Part shown: positions 19,337 through 27,446 of the stretch, piece by piece
How the letters are laid out: every line of letters starts with the position of its first letter
Position numbering within the stretch: the stretch's first letter is position 1
NCBI GenBank assembly: GCA_900314645.1
Contig: OMWB01000006.1
Location: 17,626-81,625 of the forward strand
DNA: 64,000 bases
From: an uncultured Actinomycetes bacterium
Lineage (GTDB): Bacteria > Actinomycetota > Coriobacteriia > Coriobacteriales > Atopobiaceae
Direction: 5' to 3'
Program-made: the position numbers and the translations under genes
Notes under the pieces: generated by a model
Databases searched by the model: none
The model's input: only the letters and a program-made list of their open reading frames with translations
What the model was told of the DNA's origin: nothing

Positions 19337-19430
19337 GTGAACAGGGGACGTGTGAACAGGGGACGTGTTACTGTTCACGCTCGCCGCGCTCGTGAACAGG
19401 GGACGTGTTACTGTTCACGCTCGCCGCGCT
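19337..19430. repeat. Tandem array of 40-bp repeats containing the 27-bp REP-like palindrome
   Basis: A 40-bp unit made of GTGAACAGGGGACG..., TTCACGCTCGCCGCGCTC is present at 19352-19391 and, up to 19430, again from 19392; a truncated 15-bp start precedes them. Each unit holds a 7-bp stem, GTGAACA with TGTTCAC. The stop codon of the transposase gene (19408-19410) lies in the second copy, so the gene's 3-prime end has been duplicated downstream. Confidence 0.92.
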
Positions 19431-20184
19431 CCTTGCATGCTTTTGAGATGACACCCAGTGAAAGCCCCGTCAGTCTTTGAATCTGCCGTACGCTAAGCCC
19501 GCGTTGCTTCAGCTTTGCAATAGCGGCATCTCTCTGCTCTCGTTCAAGCCCTTTGACGCCTAGGACGCTTTCTCCGCCAAGCACCTCGCGTGCGATTGAC
19601 TGTGCGTGCTCGTCCGTGAGCCTGGACGTCGGTTTGTCGACAATCTCAAGACAATTGTCGTCCGGGTGCTCTGCGTGGTGAAACGCAACGAGTTGGTCCT
19701 TCCCGCCGAATGTTTCAAGCACAAGACTAGGAGAGATGTGTTTCGGCTTAAGCATGTATTCCGAATAGCTGCTCCATTGGTATTCCAAGCCGCCAGGCAG
19801 CTTTGCCTTAACGGGATTCTCGTGGATGTATCTCACCACCGTCATGAGGTATCCCTCGGTCTCAACGGGTTCGCTTCTATAGCGCGTTCCAAAGAGAGAA
19901 CCTACTCCACCATGAACTCGATTGAAGTAACCTGCGTAACTTGTCTGCAGCCTGTGCATGATGCGTGGGAGTTCTTCAAATGGTGTGTCGAGCAGAAGGT
20001 GGAAGTGGTTGTCCATTAGACACCATGCGAGTAGCTTTGCATGGTGTTCATCGAGCAGTGCGTCGAGACGGCGCATGAAGAAAGAACGGTCGCTATCGTC
20101 TTCAAAGATGATCTGCTTTCCGAATCCACGATTAACGACGTGATACAAAGACGTACTGCTCTCTCTTCGCGCGACTCTTGGCAT
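19408..20184 (-). CDS. REP-associated tyrosine transposase (Y1/HUH family, IS200-like)
   Basis: The 258-residue protein starts MPRVARRESSTSLYHVV with GGGAG upstream; an in-frame ATG at 20244 would add 20 unlikely residues. The HUH motif is visible in LMDNHFHLLLDT near residue 60, and the candidate nucleophilic tyrosine lies in QTSYAGYFNR near residue 90. The segments SLFGTRYRSEPVE and YLMTVVRYIHENPVKA are typical of the RAYT branch. The C-terminal ~40 residues (RGLSVRQIQRLTGLSLGVIS) look like a helix-turn-helix. RAYTs nick and join single-stranded DNA at palindromic repeats. The reading frame is intact. Confidence 0.92.
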   Translation of the reverse strand: MPRVARRESSTSLYHVVNRGFGKQIIFEDDSDRSFFMRRLDALLDEHHAKLLAWCLMDNHFHLLLDTPFEELPRIMHRLQTSYAGYFNRVHGGVGSLFGTRYRSEPVETEGYLMTVVRYIHENPVKAKLPGGLEYQWSSYSEYMLKPKHISPSLVLETFGGKDQLVAFHHAEHPDDNCLEIVDKPTSRLTDEHAQSIAREVLGGESVLGVKGLEREQRDAAIAKLKQRGLSVRQIQRLTGLSLGVISKACKERGEREQ

Positions 20185-20267
20185 ATCGCTCCCATCGTTA
20201 GCTCGGTCGGTCTTTTTGTTATGCCCACCCGTCATGCCGTCCATTCAATGAGATTCGAATAGAGATG

Positions 20268-20294
20268 GTGAACAGGTACCCGTCCCCTGTTCAC
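20268..20294. repeat. 27-bp REP-like palindrome, right side of the RAYT locus
   Basis: GTGAACAGG and CCTGTTCAC form the ends of a 27-bp palindrome with a 9-base centre. Its inverse matches the left-hand copies (GTGAACAGGGGACG...). It lies 84 bases upstream of the transposase start codon. Confidence 0.88.
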
Positions 20295-20423
20295 GGGACA
20301 CGGACAGAAGCCTCCGTCCGGGGTGCCAAACGTGACGCGGTGTTGACCGATTGCGCCAAGATTGACGCGTAGGCCACCATCTGTCGTACATTCATCCTGT
20401 CAACAATTCGGCAGGAGGAACCT

Positions 20424-22979
20424 ATGGCAGACCAGGAACTGAACGATCGCATCGAGTCCGTGCTCTCGCAGATGACGCTCGAGGAGAAGTGCGCCCTGCT
20501 CTCCGGTAACACCGCGTTCACCACGCTGCCCATCATGCGCTTGGGCGTGCCCGCACTATGCTTCTCTGATGGCCCTCACGGCATGCGCCATCAGGGCGAG
20601 GGCGCCAACCATCTAGGCATTGGTGGCTCTGATCCCGCAACCTGCTTCCCAACGGCTGTAACCGTTGCCAGCAGCTGGGACCCCTCCCTCGGTGAGGAGC
20701 TTGGTCAGGCGCTCGGCGAGGAAGCTGCCTCCATGGGCGTCAACTGCGTGCTCGGGCCCGGGCTCAACATCAAGCGCAGCCCGCTCTGCGGCCGCAACTT
20801 CGAGTACTTCTCCGAGGATCCTTACCTTGCCGGCAAGATGGCGGCGGGCTATGTGAACGGCATCCAGAGCACGGGCCTCTCTGCCTGCCCCAAGCATTTC
20901 GCGGTGAACAGCCAGGAGACTCGTCGACAGGCCTCTGACTCCATCGTCGATGAACGCACCATGCGTGAGATTTACCTCACCGGATTCGAGATTGCCGTCA
21001 AGGAGAGCGCTCCCAAGACTATCATGACCAGCTACAACCTGGTCAACGGCACCTATGCGAACGAGAACCGCCATCTCCTGACTGATATCCTGCGTGACGA
21101 ATGGGGCTACCAGGGCTCCGTCGTCACCGACTGGGGCGGCTCAAACGATCACGTCGCTGGCGTCGCCGCTGGCTCCACGTTCGAGATGCCCGGGCCCGTG
21201 CCCGACGCCGTCTTGGAACTCGCGACTGCTGTGCAGTCGGGAAAGCTCTCGCAGGCGGACCTTGATGCCCGTGTGCGTGAGGCGCTGACGCTCATCCTTT
21301 CCACCCAGCCTACCGTCGAGGAGCGCCGTGGCAAGGGCTTTGATATCGAAAGCCATCATGAGCTGGCTCGTGAGATTGCCTCGCAGGGCTACGTGCTGCT
21401 GAAGAACGACGCGACACGCGAGGGGGAGCCGCTGCTCCCGCTTGCGGCTGGCACGCGCGTGGCTCTTATCGGCGACTTTGGCGAGAACCCGCGCTATCAG
21501 GGTGCCGGCTCCTCGCTCGTCAACTGCACAAAGCTTGAGACGCTGAAGGGCGCTCTGGAGAACGGCACCTTTGACCTCGACTTTATTGGATACGCTCAGG
21601 GCTTCCAGCGTGGAGGCACTACGACGACCGAGCTCGTGAACCAGGCAACGAGCCTTGCCCATGACGCCGACGTCGTCATCATGGCGATGGGTCTGGACGA
21701 GGCAGCAGAAAGCGAGGGCCTCGATCGCTCCAACATGAAGCTCGATGACAGCCAGACGCAGCTGTTGGCTGCCGTTCACGAAGTGAATCCCAACGTGGTC
21801 GTGGTGCTTCACGCCGGCAGTCAGGTTGAGACCGACTGGACGAAGGATGCCTGCTCGGTGCTGTACGTCGCCCTTGGTGGTCAGGCGGGCGCGCTTGCCA
21901 CGCTGGACGTGCTGACCGGAAAGGTGAACCCCTCCGGTCACCTGGCGGAGACTTGGGTGCGCAAGCTCGAGGATACCGTGACAGCCGGCCGTTTCCCCTC
22001 GGATGACTTTGCCTCTCAGTATCGCGAGGGAATCTACGTGGGTTATCGCTACCACCAGAAGGCGGGCGTGCCCGTTGCGTATCCCTTCGGCTTTGGCCTC
22101 TCCTACACCACCTTTGAGCTGGATGGCATTGCGGTTGCTCAGGCGACCGACGGTATGCCTTCCGCCGTTACCTTCACGCTCACCAACACGGGCACGCGCG
22201 ACGGCGCGCAGGTCTGCCAGCTCTACGTGAGCAAGCGTGACGCGCGGGTGTTCCGCCCGGTGCGGGAGCTCAAGGGCTTCAAGAAGGTCTTCGTCAAGGC
22301 CGGCGAGCAAGCCAAGGTCACCATTGAGCTTGATGACAAGGCCTTCCGCTATTGGAACGTGAAGACAGCCGCGTGGGAGATCGAGGCGGGTACCTATGAC
22401 CTACTCGTTGGCACGTCGTGCGAGGACCTGCCACTTGTGGCAACCGTGCAGCTCGCGGGTACGGGCGCTCCCAACCCCTACGAGGGCCTGAACCTCTCTG
22501 CCTATGAGAGCGGGCAGGTGAAGAGCCTCAACGATGCCCAGTTCAAAGCGCTGTTTGGTCGCGAGCTTCCGGTGGACAAGGTCCAGCTCGATCGCAACCT
22601 TTGCTTCCGCGACTTCACGCGCACGCGTAGTCCGCTCCTGGCCCTCATTGGCCTTGTGGTATCGAAGGTTGTCAAGAGCTCTGAGGCCAAGGGTACGCCC
22701 AACCTCAACGCGCTCTTCGTGTACAACATGCCGCTGCGAGCACTTGCCAAAAACGCCGGGCAGTTCTTCTCGATGGGTGTGGTTGACGCCTTCGTGCGCG
22801 AAGCTCAGGGCTGGGGCGTGGCCGGTATCATCCCAGCGCTTCTGGTCAAGTTCCTGACGGGCAAGTTCTTCGTGCTCACTTGGGCGCTTTGGACGCTTCT
22901 GCCCATCGTGGGCTCTATGGTTGCTCATCGGGTCAAGAGCTCGCAGCTGAACAAGCGCATCGCCAAGGCAGGGAGATAG
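20424..22979 (+). CDS. Glycoside hydrolase family 3 with C-terminal hydrophobic extension
   Basis: The 851-residue protein follows a strong AGGAGGAACCT. The N-terminal (alpha/beta)8 domain shows CFSDGPHGMRHQGEG, CPKHFAVNSQETRR and the nucleophile aspartate in GSVVTDWGGSNDH near residue 238. The second domain has LPLAAGTRVALIGDF and the third is Fn3-like (PVAYPFGFGLSYTTFEL). Beta-glucosidase or beta-xylosidase activity is expected. After about residue 700 there is an extra region containing NMPLRALAKNAGQFF and a hydrophobic stretch (GKFFVLTWALWTLLPIVGSM) that could be a membrane anchor. There is no signal peptide. It is followed 35 bases later by a GtrA-like gene. Confidence 0.9.
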   Translation: MADQELNDRIESVLSQMTLEEKCALLSGNTAFTTLPIMRLGVPALCFSDGPHGMRHQGEGANHLGIGGSDPATCFPTAVTVASSWDPSLGEELGQALGEEAASMGVNCVLGPGLNIKRSPLCGRNFEYFSEDPYLAGKMAAGYVNGIQSTGLSACPKHFAVNSQETRRQASDSIVDERTMREIYLTGFEIAVKESAPKTIMTSYNLVNGTYANENRHLLTDILRDEWGYQGSVVTDWGGSNDHVAGVAAGSTFEMPGPVPDAVLELATAVQSGKLSQADLDARVREALTLILSTQPTVEERRGKGFDIESHHELAREIASQGYVLLKNDATREGEPLLPLAAGTRVALIGDFGENPRYQGAGSSLVNCTKLETLKGALENGTFDLDFIGYAQGFQRGGTTTTELVNQATSLAHDADVVIMAMGLDEAAESEGLDRSNMKLDDSQTQLLAAVHEVNPNVVVVLHAGSQVETDWTKDACSVLYVALGGQAGALATLDVLTGKVNPSGHLAETWVRKLEDTVTAGRFPSDDFASQYREGIYVGYRYHQKAGVPVAYPFGFGLSYTTFELDGIAVAQATDGMPSAVTFTLTNTGTRDGAQVCQLYVSKRDARVFRPVRELKGFKKVFVKAGEQAKVTIELDDKAFRYWNVKTAAWEIEAGTYDLLVGTSCEDLPLVATVQLAGTGAPNPYEGLNLSAYESGQVKSLNDAQFKALFGRELPVDKVQLDRNLCFRDFTRTRSPLLALIGLVVSKVVKSSEAKGTPNLNALFVYNMPLRALAKNAGQFFSMGVVDAFVREAQGWGVAGIIPALLVKFLTGKFFVLTWALWTLLPIVGSMVAHRVKSSQLNKRIAKAGR

Positions 22980-23014
22980 CGCGGGGTCTCCTGCAATAAA
23001 GAAAGGTACGCATC

Positions 23015-23452
23015 ATGGCATTTCAGCAGTGGAAAGAAGAGCACCAGGCGCTCTGGGAGTTCATCCTGTTCAACGTGTTGTCCAACGTCTCGACCGTCTC
23101 GCGTTTTGTGGTCACGTGGATCGGAACGGCACTCACGGGTGGTGCCGGAACCGTCGTGGTGTTTCTGGCCGAGTTCATCACGCAGGTGGTGAACTACTTC
23201 GTCCAGATGAAGTTCGTGTTCAAGTCCACGGCCGACTTCTCTAAGTCCGCGCCCAAGTACGCGGTGCTCGCGCTCATCATCATCGTGATGAACTCGTTCA
23301 TCGTGCCCAAGGTGGGCGAGTTGCTCATCAGCATGGGTGTGGCGGCAACGGCAGTCAACGGCGTCATCGTCCCGGTTGCCGGCACACTGCTCGCCGTGAT
23401 CATCAGCTTCCCGCTCCTCAAGTTCTGGATTGCTCCCGACGACAAGAAGTGA
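23015..23452 (+). CDS. GtrA-like four-helix membrane protein
   Basis: The 145-residue protein has four hydrophobic segments. NVLSNVSTVSRFVVTW and FLAEFITQVVNYFVQMKF recall the GtrA family, whose members move lipid-linked sugars or help modify surface polysaccharides. It starts after GAAAGG, 35 bases behind the GH3 gene, so co-expression is likely. Its TGA stop overlaps the first repeat unit of the downstream REP-like cluster. Confidence 0.75.
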   Translation: MAFQQWKEEHQALWEFILFNVLSNVSTVSRFVVTWIGTALTGGAGTVVVFLAEFITQVVNYFVQMKFVFKSTADFSKSAPKYAVLALIIIVMNSFIVPKVGELLISMGVAATAVNGVIVPVAGTLLAVIISFPLLKFWIAPDDKK

Positions 23453-23554
23453 ACAGGGGACGGGTTAGTGTTCACCGTGAACAAGGGCGTTCACGGTGAA
23501 CACTAACCCGTCCCCTGTTCACACACGGTGAACACTAACCCGTCCCCTGTTCAC
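23449..23554. repeat. Cluster of three 27-bp REP-like units (one direct, two inverted)
   Basis: Units at 23449-23475 (forward), 23496-23522 and 23528-23554 (both inverted) are identical 27-mers and differ from the RAYT-flanking units at only a few central positions. The first two form a long hairpin around the short palindrome CGTGAACAAGGGCGTTCACG. The cluster fills the space between the convergent GtrA-like and methyltransferase genes and overlaps the GtrA-like stop codon. It is probably a non-autonomous product of the RAYT at 19408-20184. Confidence 0.92.
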
Positions 23555-23578
23555 TCCCACACTCTGTATGGGTGACGG

Positions 23579-24244
23579 CTATTGCAGAGCGTTGCTGCCG
23601 TCGTAATGCCAGACGGTGTAGTGCTGTGGCCAGTCGTAGACGCGCACCCTTCGGCCCTGTGCGTCTCGATAGTCCTGAAACTCTCCCGATGCGACCTCGC
23701 TCCAGCCGCTTCGTCCCACGTAGCGCCAGGTGTCACCATTGTCAGACATGTGGATGAGCGTCACGGGATGTGCCACCTGTGCCTCGACCTGCTCGATGAA
23801 CTGCTGAAGGACGCCCTGGTCAAAGGGGTTGAAGAGATAGAAGCCTGTGTAAGGGGACAGGTCGAGGTCAAGGACGCTTCCCAGCAGCACCTCGACGCGT
23901 GGCTTCTTTGCGGTCCACGATTGCGCGAACGACGCAAGCCACGGATCAAGCTCAATACCGGTGATTCTCCCTGGCAGACCAGCATGCAAAAAGTACGCCA
24001 GCACACGTCCTGTCGCGCACCCCACGTCAAGCAGATGGGAACGCTCGTCCAGCTCAAAGTGCCCAAAAAGCTCCTCAAGGACAAAGTACGGCGTGGGAGT
24101 CGGGTCATGAGCACCATCGTCCGCAAGACGCGAACGATACGGCTCTTCGAGCGACTGGCCACAGACCGACTTATCGATCTGCTCCTCTTGCCCGAGGAAG
24201 TCATCGTAGGTAAGCACGCCGTGTCCAGCCATGCGTCGGCCCAT
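23579..24244 (-). CDS. Class I SAM-dependent methyltransferase
   Basis: The 221-residue protein has a Rossmann methyltransferase core: motif I LLDVGCATGRVLAYFL near residue 91, GIELDPWLASFA as the acidic loop, and FYLFNPFDQGVLQQF later. A short N-terminal extension (YDDFLGQEEQIDKSV) precedes it. The substrate is unknown; small-molecule or protein targets are both possible. An alternative start at 24232 would remove four residues. It is convergent with the GtrA-like gene across the repeat cluster and downstream of an unknown gene on the same strand. Confidence 0.82.
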   Translation of the reverse strand: MGRRMAGHGVLTYDDFLGQEEQIDKSVCGQSLEEPYRSRLADDGAHDPTPTPYFVLEELFGHFELDERSHLLDVGCATGRVLAYFLHAGLPGRITGIELDPWLASFAQSWTAKKPRVEVLLGSVLDLDLSPYTGFYLFNPFDQGVLQQFIEQVEAQVAHPVTLIHMSDNGDTWRYVGRSGWSEVASGEFQDYRDAQGRRVRVYDWPQHYTVWHYDGSNALQ

Positions 24245-24279
24245 GAGTCTTTCCCCTTAGCTCTCGGTTGGGCTGGAGG

Positions 24280-25014
24280 CTACTTCAGCGGCATGTTGTA
24301 CGAGTCAAGCGCACCGAGCACCTCAATGAGGGCGTTCTGGCGGTACTTAAGCTCGTCGGCGGGGCAACTGAAGATGTAGATGACCACATTCTGCTTGTAC
24401 TTGATGTCTGCGTAGATGTCCGGGCAGCCGGCTCGAGAGATAGCCCATGCGATGCCGTCGCCCACGACTTCGTCCTTGCCCACATAGACGCCGTGGTAGT
24501 CGGTGAGGTCCTTGTCGATGTCGAACTTGCCATAGGTGGCCATGACATAGCAGCCCGGCGCGTCGAGCGTCTGCATGAAGAGCTTGAGTGCCTCGTCGTC
24601 GCTTGTGTCCAGCTTCTCCACCAGCTTGGGCAGCGTGGTGCGTACGTCTGCGCTCTCAAGCACGGCCTGCCGTGCCTGCTGGATGACCTTGGCGGCTTCT
24701 GCCTCGGCCTTCTCAATCTCTGCCTGGGCCTTCTTTGACTCGGTGTTGCCCGTGCGACCGGCCCTGATGGCAAGCGCGGTGTCGGCAGCAAACTGGCGGG
24801 CCTTGTCTGCGGCACCGCGTGCCTTGCCCATGTGCTCATCAACGGATAGGTAGTCCATGGCGTCGCCAGCGAGCTTCTTGGCGGCATTGGCCGCCTTGGT
24901 AGCCTCATCCATAGCGGCCTGAACCTCGTCCGGGTGCTCCTTGACAAAGACGTAGCCGTCTTTGAGCATGCTGGCAACCTTGATGGCCACGGGTATGGCA
25001 GTTGCAAAACTCAT
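24280..25014 (-). CDS. Uncharacterised protein with Ala-rich helical N-terminal half
   Basis: The 244-residue protein is not recognised. Residues 1-130 are Ala/Lys/Glu-rich and strongly helical (EIEKAEAEAAKVIQQARQAV), probably coiled coil. The second half looks globular (APGCYVMATYGKFDIDKDLTDYHGVYVG, then QNVVIYIFSCPADELKYRQNALIEVLG) and could be a GIY-YIG-like or other small alpha/beta fold, but no firm family assignment can be made. No signal peptide is convincing; the first 20 residues are only mildly hydrophobic. It starts after AAAGGAGGCGCC. The methyltransferase gene follows after 35 bases. Confidence 0.7.
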   Translation of the reverse strand: MSFATAIPVAIKVASMLKDGYVFVKEHPDEVQAAMDEATKAANAAKKLAGDAMDYLSVDEHMGKARGAADKARQFAADTALAIRAGRTGNTESKKAQAEIEKAEAEAAKVIQQARQAVLESADVRTTLPKLVEKLDTSDDEALKLFMQTLDAPGCYVMATYGKFDIDKDLTDYHGVYVGKDEVVGDGIAWAISRAGCPDIYADIKYKQNVVIYIFSCPADELKYRQNALIEVLGALDSYNMPLK

Positions 25015-25190
25015 GGGGCGCCTCCTTTGGTCACATCTTCACACGTTGAGGGTAGCACCAGCGGGTATACGACGTGGGCTAGAGGGGTAAACGGTTATCA
25101 GTTACGTTACCACCTGCCAGCTGGCTCATCGTGACATCAAGCCTAACTGGCAGACAAGCAGAAGACAGCCCCTTTCGAAAAGGAGACAAC

Positions 25191-25844
25191 ATGGGAAAGG
25201 GCAAGAAGATCGCCATTGGTGTGGGCGTGGTCATGACTTTGGTGGCTGCGATTGCGCTGGTGTTTGTTCTGCAGACGCCAGGCTGCATGCACCCCATCAA
25301 GGAGCTGCGCGGTGACCTCATCGGCAACTCCTTTGTGATCACTACCTACGACAACTATGGCAAGCAGACCATGCAGACGTCCGGTAAGCGCATCAACGTG
25401 AGCGGCAACAAGGTGAAGACCTCAGGCTACACCGAGACCGGCGTTGCCTTCGAGTCTTGGGAGCTCTCGAGCGTGATCACCATCACTATCGATGGGCGCG
25501 AGATGGAGTCATGCGGTGACACCTGCATCTTTGCGGAGAAGGGCCTGAGCCCTGACTTGGATTTCTCTGCGCCAGAGTTTATCGAGAGCCACGATGACTC
25601 GCCGCTTTCCATCACGTCACTTTCGTACAAGCTCAACCAGTACAAGAACTTCTTCGGCAAGCGACGCGTCGTGGTCATCAAGAGCCAGACCGGTCAGCCC
25701 ATCGTGGCGTACTCGGGGAACAACGTATATTGGGAGGTAGAGACTGACCTGCCCAAGACCACGAAGCTCATGATCGACAACAAGGCGCTCTATATCCACC
25801 GCGCCAACTTCCAGATCATCGACCGCGACCTGCTGGACAAGTAG
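25191..25844 (+). CDS. Uncharacterised membrane-anchored or secreted protein
   Basis: ATG 25191 follows AAAAGGAGACAAC, giving 217 residues. One N-terminal hydrophobic segment (IAIGVGVVMTLVAAIALVFVL) is a signal anchor; the rest should be extracellular and is beta-rich. The C-terminal part (QPIVAYSGNNVYWEVETDLPKTTKLMIDNKALYIHRANFQII) resembles LURP-one/tubby-like or lipoprotein folds only vaguely. Function is unknown. The gene stops at the base of the 42-bp-arm hairpin that separates it from the convergent flavodoxin gene. Confidence 0.7.
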   Translation: MGKGKKIAIGVGVVMTLVAAIALVFVLQTPGCMHPIKELRGDLIGNSFVITTYDNYGKQTMQTSGKRINVSGNKVKTSGYTETGVAFESWELSSVITITIDGREMESCGDTCIFAEKGLSPDLDFSAPEFIESHDDSPLSITSLSYKLNQYKNFFGKRRVVVIKSQTGQPIVAYSGNNVYWEVETDLPKTTKLMIDNKALYIHRANFQIIDRDLLDK

Positions 25845-25848
25845 CCAG

Positions 25849-25936
25849 CTAGCGCCGACCCGTACAAATGGGACAGGCACCGTAGTTCGGAAACCCGAAC
25901 TACGGTGCCTGTCCCATTTGTACGGGTCGGCGCTAG
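25849..25936. repeat. Perfect inverted repeat with 42-bp arms between convergent genes
   Basis: Bases 25849-25890 pair without mismatch with 25895-25936, leaving a 4-base loop. It starts 4 bases after one stop codon and contains the stop codon of the opposite gene (25933-25935). It includes GGGACAGGCACC. It can act as a two-way terminator but is far longer than required. It lacks the GTTGAC/GTGAAC unit ends of the other hairpins. Confidence 0.95.
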
Positions 25937-26655
25937 GCGATGCCGAGGCCCGTTGCCCAGGCTACGACCTCGTCGCGCGCGCCATCAACGGCGGTGCCCG
26001 CAACGGCGTGGGCCTCAAGGAACGTCGAATCGGGGAGTGCGGCTTGCAGGTTGCCCGGTACGGCACCTAGGCCAGAGCCGCCGTGCGTGGTGAAGGGGAC
26101 AATGGTCTTGCCAGCGAGGTTGACGCCCTCGATGAACGTGCGCACGATCATCGGCTCGTTGCCCCACCAGATGGGGCATCCAATAAACACCACGTCATAG
26201 GGGGTGATATCGGGAAGCTCGCCTGCAATGGCGGGACGCGCGTCGTCGCGCAGCTCTTGGCCCGCTACGTCGCAGCAGTCGTCATAGCCTTCGGGATATG
26301 CTGTGGCGGGAACAATCTCATATGTGTCAGCTCCGAGGGCTTCAGCGATGTATCCAGCCATGACCTTGGTGTGGCCAACCTCGAGCCACTCCTTGCCACC
26401 GTCCCCGTAGTTCTCGTCGGCGCGCGAGTAGAAGACGACGAGCGTCTTGCTGGCGGCTGGGCTTTCTTCCGCCTGCTCTGGCTCTGGTTGTGCGGCACCC
26501 TCTTCAGGCTGGGGCGCCTCCGCTTCCTGGGCTTCGGTCTCTGCGGGCTCTGGCTCCGCAGCGTTACGGCTGCTGCACGCAGCAAGGACGCTCGCCCCAA
26601 CGAGCCCTCCCGCCATCACAAAGGACCGCCGACTCATGCGCGATTGCTTATTCAC
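25933..26655 (-). CDS. Tat-exported flavodoxin-like lipoprotein
   Basis: The 240-residue protein (GTG 26655, preceded by AGGTAGAG) has a Tat signal SRRSFVMAGGLVGASVLAACSS with a lipobox cysteine. A Pro/Glu/Gln-rich acidic linker follows, then a flavodoxin domain (TLVVFYSRADENYGDGGKEW, VVFIGCPIWWGNEPMIVRTF, PFTTHGGSGLG). It should bind FMN and work outside the membrane, which is uncommon for flavodoxins but seen in Coriobacteriia and some gut Firmicutes as extracellular electron carriers or quinone reductases. ATG 26637 is an alternative start. It lies downstream of a cytoplasmic paralogue and both probably answer to the divergent LysR. Confidence 0.83.
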   Translation of the reverse strand: MNKQSRMSRRSFVMAGGLVGASVLAACSSRNAAEPEPAETEAQEAEAPQPEEGAAQPEPEQAEESPAASKTLVVFYSRADENYGDGGKEWLEVGHTKVMAGYIAEALGADTYEIVPATAYPEGYDDCCDVAGQELRDDARPAIAGELPDITPYDVVFIGCPIWWGNEPMIVRTFIEGVNLAGKTIVPFTTHGGSGLGAVPGNLQAALPDSTFLEAHAVAGTAVDGARDEVVAWATGLGIA

Positions 26656-26794
26656 GGCTCTACCTGCCTTTCGCTTCCAAAGAGACTGCAGACAGTGTAC
26701 GGCGCCAGACGTCCTCGCGCTAATGCGCCTTGCGAATGAATTCCATGAGCCAAGCTTATGCTGCACCAAAAGGTCGGACCTCTTGGTCCGTTGG

Positions 26795-27313
26795 TTAGGC
26801 CTTGATGGACTTGCGGGCCCAGGCGACGGTCTTGGCTGTGGCGCCCTTGGCGTCGGTGCCGCGGACAGAGAGGCCGCTGACTACGTTGGCTGCTGGGTAC
26901 GTACGCTTGAGGTCGTTCACGGAGCCACCGAGGCCTGAGCCCTCGTTGGTGCAGAACGGCACGATGGTGACCCCGCTTAGGTCAACCGAATCAAGGAAGG
27001 TCTTGACGGCCATGGGCACGGTTCCCCACCAGTTGGGGTATCCCAGCACGATGTGGTCAACGCCGTCCATGGAGGGCAGGGGGCCTTGGATGGCGGGACG
27101 TGCGTTCTCGCGAAGCTCGCGCTTGGCCACGTCAGTAGTGGCGTAGTAGTCCGTGGGGTAGGGTTGGACGGTGTCAATCTTGAAGAGGTCGGCTCCGAGG
27201 TCTGCGGCAATGGCTTCGGCAAGAATCTCGGTGTTGCCCTTGGGCAGGTCGATGATGCCGCCGTGTCCGTAGTTCTGACCGGCACGAGAGAAGTAGGCGA
27301 CGAGCGTAGACAT
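26795..27313 (-). CDS. Flavodoxin (cytoplasmic)
   Basis: The 172-residue protein begins STLVAYFSRAGQNYGHGGI and has HIVLGYPNWWGTVPMAVKTFL and PFCTNEGSGLGGSVNDLK, matching the Flavodoxin_4-type family that binds FMN. It has no signal peptide, unlike its neighbour. Low-potential electron transfer or quinone/nitro reduction is likely. It is divergent from a LysR regulator with a LysR-type palindrome between them, so induction by an electrophile or quinone is a reasonable guess. Confidence 0.88.
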   Translation of the reverse strand: MSTLVAYFSRAGQNYGHGGIIDLPKGNTEILAEAIAADLGADLFKIDTVQPYPTDYYATTDVAKRELRENARPAIQGPLPSMDGVDHIVLGYPNWWGTVPMAVKTFLDSVDLSGVTIVPFCTNEGSGLGGSVNDLKRTYPAANVVSGLSVRGTDAKGATAKTVAWARKSIKA

Positions 27314-27384
27314 GTGGCACTCCTTTGGTTGTTCTGATTCGCTGACCTTACTATAGGAGCCATGTACCTAATGAACAATTCATC

Positions 27385-27417
27385 TTCATTACGGTAACTA
27401 TTAGAATGACTAATGAA
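27385..27417. promoter_or_regulatory. Candidate LysR binding site in the divergent flavodoxin/LysR region
   Basis: ATTAG-N5-CTAAT at 27400-27414 fits the T-N11-A LysR consensus, and is flanked by TTCATTA (27385-27391) and TAATGAA (27411-27417), an overlapping 7-bp inverted pair. The site lies 30 bases before the LysR start and about 90 bases before the flavodoxin start, suitable for autoregulation and divergent control. Confidence 0.6.
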
Positions 27418-27446
27418 AGATTCTTGCAGGGAAGGAATGGACTTCC

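Larger units (their letters stand above)
19337..20294. mobile_element. RAYT transposase locus bounded by 27-bp palindromic repeats
   Basis: The Y1 transposase gene is enclosed by GTGAAC-N15-GTTCAC units: a 15-bp partial copy (19337-19351) and two full copies (19352-19378, 19392-19418) on the left, and one inverted copy (20268-20294) on the right. The arrangement matches REP-associated tyrosine transposase loci, in which a domesticated or mobile HUH transposase sits among the palindromes it recognises. Edges are inferred from the repeats; no target duplication is expected for this family. Confidence 0.75.

Noticed and set aside
23449..23554. Repeated 27-mers as a CRISPR array
   Set aside because: The units are in both orientations with 5-20 bp gaps, are palindromic and no cas genes are near.
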